A stretch of 64,000 bases of DNA from Corallibacter vietnamensis (GCF_039537875.1 NZ_BAABBI010000001.1:434001-498000), one strand, 5' to 3'. Positions 8,334 to 17,387 are shown, numbered from the stretch's first letter. The notes: generated by a model not told the origin, from the sequence alone. Numbers and translations are program-made.

Positions 8334-10346
8334 TTATTTATACGAACGTTGTTTTAATTCAATATCTTTAAATTCCAAGTCTTCTTTATGAAGCACTGCA
8401 TCTTTAGGTTCTCCTTTGTATTCCCAAGCTGCTACATACGTAAAGTTTTCGTCATCACGTTTTGCTTCACCTTTTTGAGGACCGTCTTCTTCAACAGATT
8501 CTTCTCTAAAGTGACCTCCACAAGATTCTGTCCTATGTAAAGCATCTTTAGCAAATAATTCTCCTAATTCTAAAAAGTCTGCTACACGACCAGCTTTTGC
8601 AAGTTCTTCGTTGTATTCATCAGCTGTTCCTGGAACTTTAACATCTGCCCAGAACTCTTTACGAAGTGTTGAGATTTCTTCAATAGCTTCTTTTAATCCT
8701 TTTTCGTTACGAGACATTCCAACTTTATTCCACATGATTTTTCCTAATTTCTTATGGAAGTAATCTACAGAATGTGATCCGTTGTTGTTGATTAAACTTG
8801 CTATTCTATCTTTTACATTTTTCTCTGCTTCTTCAAACTCTTTAGTATCTGTAGAAATAGGTCCTGTTCTAATATCATCAGCTAAATAATCTCCGATAGT
8901 GTATGGTAATACAAAGTAACCATCAGCTAAACCTTGCATTAATGCCGAAGCACCAAGACGGTTAGCACCATGATCAGAGAAGTTAGCTTCACCAATAGCA
9001 TATAATCCAGGTACGGTTGTCATTAAGTTATAATCTACCCAAATTCCTCCCATAGTATAGTGTACCGCAGGATAAATCATCATTGGTGTTTCGTATGGGT
9101 TTTGATCTACGATTTTTTCGTACATCTGGAATAAGTTACCATACTTAACTCTTACAACTTCTTGACCTAATTTTTTAACCAGAGCTGCATCGTTTTCATC
9201 TAAACCTTTAATGTGCGCTTGTTCTTTTCCGTAACGTTGAATTGCCGAAGCAAAATCTAAATAAACAGCTTCACCAGTTGCATTTACTCCGTAACCAGCA
9301 TCGCAACGCTCTTTAGCTGCACGAGAAGCAACATCACGAGGTACAAGGTTACCAAACGCTGGATAACGACGCTCTAGGTAATAATCTCTATCTTCTTCAG
9401 CTATTTGTGTTGGTTTTAATTGACCAGCTCTAATAGCTTCTACATCTTTCATGTGTTTTGGAACCCAAATACGACCATCGTTTCTTAAAGATTCAGACAT
9501 TAACGTTAGTTTAGACTGATGATCTCCAGAAACCGGAATACATGTTGGGTGAATTTGTGTATAACAAGGGTTCGCGAAGTAAGCACCACGTTTGTGAGCT
9601 TTCCAAGCTGCAGTAACATTACTTCCCATCGCATTAGTTGATAAGAAGAATACGTTACCATAACCACCTGTTCCTAAAACAACAGCGTGCGCTGAATGTC
9701 TTTCTATTTCTCCTGTAATTAAATTACGCGTTATAATTCCACGCGCTTTACCATCAACGATAACAACATCTAGCATTTCGTGACGGTTGTACATTTTTAT
9801 TTTTCCACGACCAATTTGGCGGTTCATAGCAGAGTATGCACCTAATAATAACTGCTGACCTGTTTGACCTGCTGCATAAAATGTACGCGATACTAATACA
9901 CCACCAAAAGAACGGTTGTCTAAAAGTCCACCATACTCACGTGCAAAAGGCACACCTTGCGCCACACATTGGTCAATAATATTTGCTGAAACCTCAGCCA
10001 AACGGTATACGTTTGCTTCACGAGAACGGTAATCACCACCTTTTACAGTATCGTAAAATAATCGGTAGGTAGAATCACCATCTCCTTGGTAGTTTTTTGC
10101 TGCATTAATACCACCTTGAGCCGCAATAGAGTGCGCACGTCTTGGTGAATCTTGAAAGCAAAATGCTTTTACATTGTAACCTAGCTCTGCTAAAGTTGCA
10201 GCAGCAGAACCACCTGCTAATCCTGTACCAACAACAATAACATCAATAAGACGCTTGTTTGCTGGGTTAACAAGATTGATATGATTTTTATAATTTGTCC
10301 ATTTGTCTGCAATTGGACCTTGAGGTATTTTAGAATCTAAAGCCAT
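8334..10346 (-). CDS. sdhA: Succinate dehydrogenase/fumarate reductase flavoprotein subunit
   Basis: The catalytic FAD subunit that oxidises succinate to fumarate (or the reverse). It has 670 residues. The dinucleotide fold begins at VVGTGLAGGSAA (about 38-49). The histidine for the covalent FAD link is H72 in RRAHSIAAQGG. Later hallmarks include HPTCIP in the capping/substrate region and HRTESCGGHFREE near the C-terminus. It sits between sdhC and sdhB in the order usual for Bacteroidota. Whether it mainly runs as SDH or as fumarate reductase cannot be told from sequence. Confidence 0.97.
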   Translation of the reverse strand: MALDSKIPQGPIADKWTNYKNHINLVNPANKRLIDVIVVGTGLAGGSAAATLAELGYNVKAFCFQDSPRRAHSIAAQGGINAAKNYQGDGDSTYRLFYDTVKGGDYRSREANVYRLAEVSANIIDQCVAQGVPFAREYGGLLDNRSFGGVLVSRTFYAAGQTGQQLLLGAYSAMNRQIGRGKIKMYNRHEMLDVVIVDGKARGIITRNLITGEIERHSAHAVVLGTGGYGNVFFLSTNAMGSNVTAAWKAHKRGAYFANPCYTQIHPTCIPVSGDHQSKLTLMSESLRNDGRIWVPKHMKDVEAIRAGQLKPTQIAEEDRDYYLERRYPAFGNLVPRDVASRAAKERCDAGYGVNATGEAVYLDFASAIQRYGKEQAHIKGLDENDAALVKKLGQEVVRVKYGNLFQMYEKIVDQNPYETPMMIYPAVHYTMGGIWVDYNLMTTVPGLYAIGEANFSDHGANRLGASALMQGLADGYFVLPYTIGDYLADDIRTGPISTDTKEFEEAEKNVKDRIASLINNNGSHSVDYFHKKLGKIMWNKVGMSRNEKGLKEAIEEISTLRKEFWADVKVPGTADEYNEELAKAGRVADFLELGELFAKDALHRTESCGGHFREESVEEDGPQKGEAKRDDENFTYVAAWEYKGEPKDAVLHKEDLEFKDIELKQRSYK

Positions 10347-10356
10347 ATTAGATATT

Positions 10357-11031
10357 TTATTGTCCTGTTAAATGATGAAATAATGCTATAAAGATGAATC
10401 CTGCTGGAATACCTATGGCATAAATTTTACTAAATGTTTTCAATCCTTTAGTGTACTTGTTGTTAGCACCAACCGATTGAAATGCCGAATTAAAACCATG
10501 CAGTAGGTGCAATGCTAAAAACACAAATGCTACTACATAAGCTCCAACACGAAGTGGACTATGGAATTTTTCTACTAATTCGTGAAAGTATCTGAACTCA
10601 CCATTGTGCATGCCAGACATATCACCAACAATATATTTTGTATTAATCTCTGGAATCCAGAAATCAATAAAGTGAAGCACTATAAAAGCTAAAATTGCTA
10701 AACCACTCCAAATCATGTTACGGCTCATCCATGATGAATTTGCAGCTCCATTGTTTTTAGCGTAGCTTATTTGTCTTGCTTTGTTGTTTTTAATTTCTAG
10801 TACAAAACCCATCACAAAGTGAAAGATGACACCAAAAATTAATACAGGTTGCAATAAATACTGTACAGCCCAAAATGTTCCCATAAAATGAGAAGCTTCG
10901 TTAAATGCGTCTGCACTAAAAACTGAAAGAATATTAATTGCAAAATGCTGTAATAAGAAAATCATAAGGAAGAGTGCCGAAAGTGCCATGGCAAATTTTC
11001 TTCCAATCGAAGAATTTAGAATTCCGCTCAT
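10357..11031 (-). CDS. sdhC: Succinate dehydrogenase cytochrome b558 subunit
   Basis: The single membrane anchor of three-subunit complex II. It has 224 residues with five hydrophobic segments and histidines placed in or next to them (LQHFAIN, FHFVMG, LHFIDFW, LHLLHGFNSAFQ) that can bind two b-type hemes. There is no separate sdhD, as expected for this type. First gene of the operon, 10 nt before sdhA, behind a good promoter match (TTG-N20-TATCTTTG). Confidence 0.94.
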   Translation of the reverse strand: MSGILNSSIGRKFAMALSALFLMIFLLQHFAINILSVFSADAFNEASHFMGTFWAVQYLLQPVLIFGVIFHFVMGFVLEIKNNKARQISYAKNNGAANSSWMSRNMIWSGLAILAFIVLHFIDFWIPEINTKYIVGDMSGMHNGEFRYFHELVEKFHSPLRVGAYVVAFVFLALHLLHGFNSAFQSVGANNKYTKGLKTFSKIYAIGIPAGFIFIALFHHLTGQ

Positions 11032-11057
11032 TGTTGAAGTTTAGTTTTTTAATCCCA

Positions 11058-11088
11058 ACAAAGATACGCTACATTCAAATTTTAGACA
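11058..11088 (-). promoter_or_regulatory. Promoter of sdhCAB
   Basis: On the minus strand TTG (11086-11088) is followed by a 20-nt spacer and a perfect -7 box TATCTTTG (11058-11065). The predicted start leaves a leader of about 20 nt before sdhC. Confidence 0.7.
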
Positions 11089-11215
11089 AAACTCAAACGT
11101 TTTAATTGTGTATTTAGAATGATTTTAAACAAAAAGAAGAGAAACATCAGTAATTCTTCATTAATATTTATGATAAGTTTCACTATTATCATTTTTTATA
11201 CACTATTCTATTAAG

Positions 11216-11223
11216 TATTTTTG
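11216..11223 (+). promoter_or_regulatory. -7 box of aminopeptidase P
   Basis: TATTTTTG, a perfect TAnnTTTG, 19 nt before the ATG at 11243. No clear TTG at the -33 position. Confidence 0.5.
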
Positions 11224-11242
11224 AAGAAAATAAATTTTCACA

Positions 11243-12535
11243 ATGAAATATCACCCAATAAACAACCAATTATTCATTAAAAATCGCAAAAATTTTATGG
11301 CTCAAATGAGCTCAAATAGTTTAGCCGTTTTTAATAGCAACGATATTTACCCAATAGGCGCAGATAGCACCATACCTTTTCAACAAGATCGTAACATTTT
11401 TTATTTAAGCGGCGTAGATCAAGAAGAAAGTATTTTATTGCTATTTCCTGATTGCCCTAACCCAAAACACCGTGAGATTCTATTCTTAACAGAAACAAAT
11501 GATCACATTGCTGTTTGGGAAGGTGAAAAACTAACTAAAGAAAAAGCCTTTGAAACCTCTGGCGTTAAAACCGTGTATTGGCTTCAAGATTTTGAAAAAA
11601 TATTTAAAGAGGTTATGTCGCAATGTGACACTGTTTACATTAATACCAACGAACATTACCGTGCCAATGTTACAACTCAAACCAGAGAAGATCGTTTTAA
11701 CAAATGGCTAAAAGAAAAATTTCCAGCTCATAGCGTTAAAAAGAGTAACCCTATTCTTCAACGTTTACGCTCTGTTAAAGATCAAATAGAGATTGATATC
11801 ATGCAACAAGCTTGTGATATCACAGAAAAAGCATTTAGACGTGTATTAAACTTTGTAAAACCTGGTGTTTGGGAGTTTGAAATTGAAGCAGAAATGATGC
11901 ACGAATTTTTAAGAAACAGATCTAAAGGATTTGCATACACGCCTATTATTGCTGCTGGAAACAATGCCAATGTATTGCACTACATTGAAAACAACCAACA
12001 ATGTAAAGATGGTGATTTAATTTTATTTGATACGGCAGCCGAATACGCCAACTACTCTAGCGATTTAAGTAGAACCATTCCTGTAAATGGTCGTTTTTCT
12101 GACAGACAAAAAGCCGTTTACAATGCTGTAAACCACGTGAAAAAAGAAGCTACAAAAATGCTTGTTCCTGGTACTATATGGGCAGATTACCATGTGGAAG
12201 TTGGAAAAATAATGACATCAGAATTACTTGGTTTAGGATTACTAGACAAAGCCGATGTTCAAAACGAAAACCCAGACTGGCCTGCGTATAAAAAATACTT
12301 CATGCACGGTACAAGCCACCATATAGGATTAGACACTCATGATTATGGTATCTTAACCGAACCTATGACCGCTAATATGGTGTTTACTGTTGAACCTGGT
12401 ATTTATATCCCTGACGAAGGATTTGGCATCCGATTAGAAGATGACGTTGTAATTCAAGAACAAGGAGAACCTCTTAACTTGATGGCAAACATTCCTATTG
12501 AAGCCGATGAGATTGAGGAGTTGATGAATTCATAA
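11243..12535 (+). CDS. pepP: Xaa-Pro aminopeptidase (aminopeptidase P), M24B
   Basis: A cytoplasmic metallopeptidase that removes an N-terminal residue in front of proline. It has 430 residues and no signal peptide. An N-terminal AMP_N domain (about 1-150) precedes the pita-bread domain. The five metal ligands are all visible: D263 and D274 (LFDTAAEYANYSSDLSRT), H359 (GTSHHIGLDTHD), E384 (TVEPGIYIP) and E399 (GIRLEDD). It is divergent from sdhC across 211 bases and ends at a terminator shared with aspartate kinase. Confidence 0.95.
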   Translation: MKYHPINNQLFIKNRKNFMAQMSSNSLAVFNSNDIYPIGADSTIPFQQDRNIFYLSGVDQEESILLLFPDCPNPKHREILFLTETNDHIAVWEGEKLTKEKAFETSGVKTVYWLQDFEKIFKEVMSQCDTVYINTNEHYRANVTTQTREDRFNKWLKEKFPAHSVKKSNPILQRLRSVKDQIEIDIMQQACDITEKAFRRVLNFVKPGVWEFEIEAEMMHEFLRNRSKGFAYTPIIAAGNNANVLHYIENNQQCKDGDLILFDTAAEYANYSSDLSRTIPVNGRFSDRQKAVYNAVNHVKKEATKMLVPGTIWADYHVEVGKIMTSELLGLGLLDKADVQNENPDWPAYKKYFMHGTSHHIGLDTHDYGILTEPMTANMVFTVEPGIYIPDEGFGIRLEDDVVIQEQGEPLNLMANIPIEADEIEELMNS

Positions 12536-12541
12536 AAAACC

Positions 12542-12576
12542 AAAAAAAAGAACGGCTAAATTGCCGTTCTTTTTTG
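12542..12576. terminator. Bidirectional terminator pepP / aspartate kinase
   Basis: GAACGGC (12550-12556) pairs with GCCGTTC (12563-12569) across a 6-nt loop, flanked by an A-run and a T-run. The aspartate kinase stop codon follows at 12578. Confidence 0.9.
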
Positions 12577-12577
12577 T

Positions 12578-13906
12578 TTAACTCATCACTGTTTCTGTTT
12601 CAAAAACGTACCTATTTAGTTTACGCAATGTTTCTTGTTTATCACTTGTGTTTATTAATAACGATATGTTATTATTACTACCTCCGTAAGCAATCATTCT
12701 TACATTAACATCCTGTAATATTTGGAATAATTTTGGTGTATCAGGATGAAATACAATATTATTACCAACCAAACACACAATTGTTCTATAATCATCTATT
12801 TCAACAGTTGAGAACTTTTCTAATTCTTGCGTAATATCCACCAAGTGTTTAGCATCATCTATAGTTAAAGACACAGCTATTTCAGATGTTGTAATCATAT
12901 CTATAGAGGTTTCGTACTTTTCAAAAATTTCAAATACTTTTTTCAAGAAACCATGCGCTTGTAACATACGGCCAGATTTGATTTTTATGGCAGTGATTCC
13001 ATCTTTTGCTGCAATAGCTTTTATTCCTTCTCCATGAATTTCATTAGTAATCAAAGTTCCAAATGCTTCTGGCAACATAGTATTTTTCAACCTAACAGGA
13101 ATATCTAAATCTCTAACAGGCATTACTGTTTGCGGATGTAAAATTTTTGCACCAAAGTATGCCAACTCTGCAGCTTCATCAAAAGAAAGGTTTGAAATAG
13201 CGTGAGTACTTTCAACAAATCTTGGATCATTATTATGAAAACCATCAATATCTGTCCAAATTTGCACTTCTTCAGCATTAATCACAGAGCCAATAATGGT
13301 TGCTGTATAATCACTTCCACCTCGTTGCAAGTTAGCAACATCTCCTTTTGCATCTAAACAAACAAAACCTTGAGTTACATACATATCATAATCAGGAAAC
13401 TCATTAATGATTCTTGTAAGATTTTGATTTATATAAAAACTATCAGGCTCGTTCATTTTATCTATTCGCATAAAATCTAACGCAGATATCAACTTTACAT
13501 TTATTTCTTCTTGCTGTAAAAATCTACTAAATATAAATGTAGACAGCATTTCTCCTTGAGACACTATAGAGCCATGTATAAGCTCTGAATGAGGTAACTC
13601 AATAAGTTCATTTAAATAATTAAACACAGATTGCACATAACATTCTGTTTCTTTATTTAAAGGATAATCTTGTAGCAAATTTAAAATAACATCTATATAT
13701 TTTAAATAAAGATTGTTTACATATTCTTTAGCCAACGAACGCTTTCCTTCCTTACATGCTAAAGAAATTTCCACTAAAGCGTTTGTTGTTCCTGACATAG
13801 CAGAAAGTACTATAATTTTTTTCTTACCATCATTTACAATGTTCTTAACATGAATCATGTTTTCAATAGAACCAACAGATGTTCCTCCAAACTTTAAAAC
13901 GCGCAT
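12578..13906 (-). CDS. lysC: Aspartate kinase, monofunctional with ACT domains
   Basis: Catalyses ATP-dependent phosphorylation of L-aspartate, the first step towards lysine, threonine and methionine. It has 442 residues. The kinase domain starts with KFGGTSVGS at residue 5. NLQRGGSDYTATIIG and WTDIDGFHNNDPR are substrate and nucleotide loops. The last 150 residues hold two ACT repeats, where FEIFEKYETSIDMITTSEIAVSLTIDD is the first and clearest. No homoserine dehydrogenase is fused. It is transcribed alone, divergent from an ACT-domain protein gene, with -7 boxes 42 nt apart. Confidence 0.93.
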   Translation of the reverse strand: MRVLKFGGTSVGSIENMIHVKNIVNDGKKKIIVLSAMSGTTNALVEISLACKEGKRSLAKEYVNNLYLKYIDVILNLLQDYPLNKETECYVQSVFNYLNELIELPHSELIHGSIVSQGEMLSTFIFSRFLQQEEINVKLISALDFMRIDKMNEPDSFYINQNLTRIINEFPDYDMYVTQGFVCLDAKGDVANLQRGGSDYTATIIGSVINAEEVQIWTDIDGFHNNDPRFVESTHAISNLSFDEAAELAYFGAKILHPQTVMPVRDLDIPVRLKNTMLPEAFGTLITNEIHGEGIKAIAAKDGITAIKIKSGRMLQAHGFLKKVFEIFEKYETSIDMITTSEIAVSLTIDDAKHLVDITQELEKFSTVEIDDYRTIVCLVGNNIVFHPDTPKLFQILQDVNVRMIAYGGSNNNISLLINTSDKQETLRKLNRYVFETETVMS

Positions 13907-13925
13907 AGTTTATATTTTTTGAAGA

Positions 13926-13933
13926 CAAATGTA
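13926..13933 (-). promoter_or_regulatory. -7 box of aspartate kinase
   Basis: TACATTTG on the minus strand, a perfect TAnnTTTG, 19 nt before the lysC start. No TTG at the expected distance upstream. Confidence 0.5.
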
Positions 13934-13975
13934 TTCTCAAAAGCTTTTTTATGAATGAAAACAAAAAAATTAAAC

Positions 13976-13983
13976 TATTTTTG
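13976..13983 (+). promoter_or_regulatory. -7 box of the ACT-domain gene
   Basis: TATTTTTG, a perfect TAnnTTTG. Transcription from here would begin near 13988. That excludes an upstream in-frame ATG at 13955 and supports the ATG at 14015. Confidence 0.55.
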
Positions 13984-14014
13984 CACAAATTGTTATATAG
14001 TTAACAAGTGGTTT

Positions 14015-14671
14015 ATGAAAACAATATCAGCATGCGTTGAGGAATTACTGGTTTCTCAACCTTTTTTAGAAGAAGCATTATCTAGAAACATCATAAATTA
14101 TTCTGCATTAGCTGAAGAATTAGTAACTCCTATAAGTGAAATGCTAAAAAAACCAGTAAAAACTGGTGCTATTATGATGGCTTTAAGGCGGTACAATCCA
14201 CCAACAGATTTAGGCAATTCTCCAAGACTGAAAAGAGTCATCAAAAACCTAGGAGATATAACAGTTCGCTCAAACTTAAGCGACTTTACATTTCAAAATT
14301 CAAACACACTTATAAATAGCCATTCTAAAATTTTAGAGCATTTAAACACAAACAATAATATTTTTTATGCGTTTACACGAGGAATTTTAGAAAGCACTAT
14401 AATAATATCCAGCTCTCAAAAAGCATATGTTTTAGAACATTTTAAAAATGAAAAACAACTAGGAGTTAAAGAACAGCTTTCAGCAATAAGCATAAGTCTT
14501 CCCAAAGGAAACTCAAAAATCACCGGATTGTACTATCAAATTTTTAAACGGCTAGCTTGGGAAGGTATTTCATTATACGAAGTGGTTTCTACAACAAATG
14601 AATTTACTGTTTTGGTAGAAGATGAATTAGTAGACAAAGCATTTTCTGTAATTAAACGCCTAAAAAGCTAA
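14015..14671 (+). CDS. ACT-like domain protein divergent from aspartate kinase
   Basis: A 218-residue protein of unknown function. The start at 14015 is chosen because the promoter -7 box at 13976-13983 lies downstream of the alternative ATG at 13955. The N-terminal third (ALSRNIINYSALAEELVTPI, then TGAIMMALRRY) is helical and looks like a winged-helix or HTH-type fold. The C-terminal 50 residues (LYYQIFKRLAWEGISLYEVV, then STTNEFTVLVED) follow the ACT pattern and resemble the ACT repeat of the neighbouring aspartate kinase. A role as amino-acid sensor or regulator is inference. The alpha/beta hydrolase gene follows after 7 nt. Confidence 0.7.
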   Translation: MKTISACVEELLVSQPFLEEALSRNIINYSALAEELVTPISEMLKKPVKTGAIMMALRRYNPPTDLGNSPRLKRVIKNLGDITVRSNLSDFTFQNSNTLINSHSKILEHLNTNNNIFYAFTRGILESTIIISSSQKAYVLEHFKNEKQLGVKEQLSAISISLPKGNSKITGLYYQIFKRLAWEGISLYEVVSTTNEFTVLVEDELVDKAFSVIKRLKS

Positions 14672-14678
14672 CAACATC

Positions 14679-15452
14679 ATGCAATATAAAAACATACATA
14701 TACATTTTACAGATTCAGGAAGCGGAAAAGCTATTGTTCTTTTACATGGTTTTCTTGAAAACACAAGCATGTGGAAAAACATAGCACCTACACTATCTAA
14801 ACAATATCGTGTTATAGCAATAGATTTGTTAGGCCATGGAAAAACCGAAAGTTTAGGATACATCCACACCATGCAAGATATGGCAGAAATTGTTGAAGCT
14901 GTTTTAAATCATTTAAACATATCAAAGTCTATTATCATTGGGCATTCTATGGGTGGTTATGTTGCGTTAGCTTACGCTGAAAATCATTTAGAAAAAGTAG
15001 CTGGTTTATGTTTAATGAACTCAACTGCTGAAGCAGATAGCGAAGAAAGAAAACTAAATCGCGATCGCGCCATAAAAGCCGTAAAACAAAATCATAGAAC
15101 GTTTGTAAGTATGGCTGTTGCAAATTTATTTGCAACTAAAAACCGAGAAAACTTAAACCTCGCTATAGAGTTTGTTAAAAATGAAGCCTTAAAAACACCA
15201 CTACAAGGGATTATAGCTGCTCTTGAAGGTATGAAAATAAGGCCTGATAAAACAGATTTTTTCAAAAGTGCACCTATAAAAAAATTACTCATTCTAGGAA
15301 AAAAAGACCCTGTTTTAAACTTTGAAAACACTAAAAACCATGTGAAAAATTCAAATGTAAACATTGTAGAATTTCCCGATGGGCACATGAGTCATATTGA
15401 AAATGAAAACAATTTCCTACAAGAAATAATGCATTTCATCGAAAATATATAG
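14679..15452 (+). CDS. Alpha/beta hydrolase
   Basis: A 257-residue cytoplasmic hydrolase of the small esterase/MenH-like group. The oxyanion loop is LLHGFLENTSMW (about 21-32). The nucleophile elbow is GHSMGG with S90. The acid is probably the aspartate in LILGKKDPVLN and the base the histidine in DGHMSHIEN, so the triad is complete. The substrate cannot be named. It follows the ACT-domain gene by 7 nt in the same orientation, so the two are probably co-transcribed. Confidence 0.88.
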   Translation: MQYKNIHIHFTDSGSGKAIVLLHGFLENTSMWKNIAPTLSKQYRVIAIDLLGHGKTESLGYIHTMQDMAEIVEAVLNHLNISKSIIIGHSMGGYVALAYAENHLEKVAGLCLMNSTAEADSEERKLNRDRAIKAVKQNHRTFVSMAVANLFATKNRENLNLAIEFVKNEALKTPLQGIIAALEGMKIRPDKTDFFKSAPIKKLLILGKKDPVLNFENTKNHVKNSNVNIVEFPDGHMSHIENENNFLQEIMHFIENI

Positions 15453-15456
15453 GTTT

Positions 15457-15489
15457 TTGTCGATTTATTTAAAATAAATTTTATGTTTA
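15457..15489 (+). promoter_or_regulatory. Promoter with internal palindrome upstream of the 92-aa gene
   Basis: TTG (15457-15459), a 22-nt spacer, then TATGTTTA (15482-15489; one mismatch to TAnnTTTG). The spacer contains the 17-nt palindrome ATTTATTTAAAATAAAT at 15463-15479, placed where a regulator could block RNA polymerase. Confidence 0.45.
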
Positions 15490-15511
15490 TTACACCAAAA
15501 GTGATAAACCT

Positions 15512-15790
15512 ATGAAACCAACCAATCAAAAACGTTTGTTTATCCCAAGACTATACTGCAATGTTTTTGGGCATGAATATCAAGTAAGTAGAAATGTTAC
15601 ATACCACGTAAAGGAGTATACTTGCAAACACTGTAAACACGAAGCCACAACAAATAGTAATGGCTATTTAACAGAATTAACACCAAAATTTAGGGAGATA
15701 AACCGCATTTTAGAAAGAATTCATACAAAAAGAACCATGCGATTAAGACATGAATCTTTTTCTAATTCAGATTTAAAAATCACTGCTTAG
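15512..15790 (+). CDS. Small conserved protein with a zinc-ribbon-like motif, 92 aa
   Basis: A 92-residue protein, rich in basic residues. CNVFGHEY near residue 16 and YTCKHCKHEAT around 36-46 give a Cys/His set that could hold one zinc (C-x4-H ... C-x2-C-x-H). The C-terminal half is basic and helical, as in small nucleic-acid-binding proteins. No annotated family is recognised. It has its own promoter candidate, and its TAG stop overlaps the TAA stop of the convergent thiL gene. Confidence 0.6.
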   Translation: MKPTNQKRLFIPRLYCNVFGHEYQVSRNVTYHVKEYTCKHCKHEATTNSNGYLTELTPKFREINRILERIHTKRTMRLRHESFSNSDLKITA

Positions 15791-16830
15791 CTAAAGTTTT
15801 TCCATCCTTGCGCTTTTAGTGGAATTTTGGTTTCTGCCCTAGTAACCAAATGAATTCCTGCGCTTTCTTCTCTCATATATCCTATAACACTAAAATTAGG
15901 GTTTGCTTTAATTTTAGGAAAATCTTTTTGAGAAATTGTAAACAATAACTCATAGTCTTCACCGCCATTTAAAGCTATTGTAGTACTATCAATATTAAAC
16001 TCCTCACAAGTAGAAATCACTTGAGGGTCTAATGGAATTTTATTTTCATATAAATCACAACCTGTACCACTTTGAGTACACAGGTGTAAAATCTCTGAAG
16101 ACAGTCCATCACTAACATCTATCATAGATGTAGGCTTAACATCTAAATCTTTTAATAGTTTAATAATATCTTGTCTAGCTTCAGGCTTTAACTGACGCTC
16201 TACGATATATGTATAAGGCTCTAAATCTGGCTGATTATTAGGGTTTACTTTAAAAACTTCTTTTTCACGTTCAAGAACTTGCAATCCCATATATGCACCT
16301 CCTAAATCTCCAGTTACAACAAGTAAATCATTAGGTTTTGCACCGTTTCGGTAAACTTCTGTGTCATTATTAACCTCACCTATAGCGGTTACAGAGATTA
16401 ACAACCCTGATGTTGACGATGTAGTATCGCCTCCTACAACATCAACATTATAAATTTTTGCTGCTGTTTCAATTCCAGCATAGAGTTCTTCAAGTGCTTC
16501 TAAAGGAAATCTGTTAGATACTGCAATAGAAACAGTTACTTGAGTAGCAGTAGCATTCATTGCATAAACATCAGAAAGATTTACTATAACAGACTTATAT
16601 CCTAAATGCTTCAAAGGCATATAACTCAAATCAAAATGCACACCTTCTACTAATAAATCAGTTGAAACAACAATTTTATTCTTCTTAAAATCTAAAACTG
16701 CTGCGTCATCTCCAATACCTTTTACTGTAGAGCTTTGTTTTATTTTAAAATTTTTAGTTAAATGGTCTATCAAACCAAATTCTCCTAAATCACTTAATTG
16801 TGTACGCTGCTGGTTTTTATCTTCAATCAT
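15787..16830 (-). CDS. thiL: Thiamine-monophosphate kinase
   Basis: Phosphorylates thiamine monophosphate to thiamine diphosphate with ATP, the last step of cofactor synthesis. It has 347 residues. GIGDDAAVL (38-46), STDLLVEGVHF, NLSDVYAMNA and VVGGDTTSS are the metal/nucleotide-binding blocks of the AIR-synthase-like (PurM) fold. IDVSDGLSSEI and LNGGEDYELLF belong to the C-terminal half. It is isolated from other thiamine genes. The -7 box TAAATTTG ends 4 nt before the ATG, which would make the mRNA leaderless. Confidence 0.94.
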   Translation of the reverse strand: MIEDKNQQRTQLSDLGEFGLIDHLTKNFKIKQSSTVKGIGDDAAVLDFKKNKIVVSTDLLVEGVHFDLSYMPLKHLGYKSVIVNLSDVYAMNATATQVTVSIAVSNRFPLEALEELYAGIETAAKIYNVDVVGGDTTSSTSGLLISVTAIGEVNNDTEVYRNGAKPNDLLVVTGDLGGAYMGLQVLEREKEVFKVNPNNQPDLEPYTYIVERQLKPEARQDIIKLLKDLDVKPTSMIDVSDGLSSEILHLCTQSGTGCDLYENKIPLDPQVISTCEEFNIDSTTIALNGGEDYELLFTISQKDFPKIKANPNFSVIGYMREESAGIHLVTRAETKIPLKAQGWKNFS

Positions 16831-16834
16831 AATG

Positions 16835-16842
16835 CAAATTTA
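16835..16842 (-). promoter_or_regulatory. -7 box of thiL, 4 nt from the start codon
   Basis: TAAATTTG on the minus strand is a perfect TAnnTTTG and ends only 4 nt before the ATG. Transcription should start at or one base from the initiation codon. Confidence 0.45.
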
Positions 16843-16968
16843 AAGATTATGAAGTAAAAACTTATGCCATTTTACAAATAATCCGGCATTCAGCATACCA
16901 TAATAAAATGCTATCATAGTATTTATTAATATAATGTTAGGTTATATGGTAATCCATGACTTATATTG

Positions 16969-16976
16969 TATATTTG
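16969..16976 (+). promoter_or_regulatory. -7 box of the suf cluster
   Basis: TATATTTG, a perfect TAnnTTTG, 29 nt before the sufA ATG at 17006. It lies downstream of an alternative ATG at 16934, which is therefore not used. I see no IscR-like palindrome next to it. Confidence 0.6.
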
Positions 16977-17005
16977 CAGTCTATTTAGAGATAATCTATT
17001 TAATT

Positions 17006-17335
17006 ATGATAAAAGTATCTGAAACAGCTAAAAAGAAAGTTGTTGAATTAATGACCGAAGATGGTTTTAATTATACAACAGATTTTATTCGTGTAGGCGT
17101 TAAAAGCGGTGGTTGCTCTGGGTTATCTTACGATTTAAAGTTTGATAAAGAACAACAAGACGACGATAAAGTTTTTGAAGACAATGGTGTAAAAATCATT
17201 GTAGACAAAAAGAGTTTTTTGTATCTAATAGGTACAACATTAGAATATTCAGGAGGTTTAAACGGAACTGGCTTTGTGTTTAATAACCCCAATGCGAATA
17301 GAACTTGTGGTTGTGGCGAATCATTTTCGTTATAA
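17006..17335 (+). CDS. sufA: SufA/IscA-type iron-sulfur carrier
   Basis: An A-type carrier that receives an Fe-S cluster from the SufBCD scaffold and passes it to apo-proteins. It has 109 residues from the ATG at 17006; an upstream in-frame ATG at 16934 lies before the promoter box. The three conserved cysteines are present: C37 in SGGCSGLSY, and C101 and C103 in CGCGESF. First gene of the suf cluster, 52 nt before sufB. Confidence 0.95.
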   Translation: MIKVSETAKKKVVELMTEDGFNYTTDFIRVGVKSGGCSGLSYDLKFDKEQQDDDKVFEDNGVKIIVDKKSFLYLIGTTLEYSGGLNGTGFVFNNPNANRTCGCGESFSL

Positions 17336-17387
17336 CCATCCTAAATTCCCTAAAAAGGAAGACTTTTAAAAATTATAAAATCGAAGA

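Noticed and set aside
15092..15388. Antisense open frame inside the alpha/beta hydrolase gene
   Set aside because: The plus-strand frame has a complete catalytic triad; the antisense product has no recognisable features.
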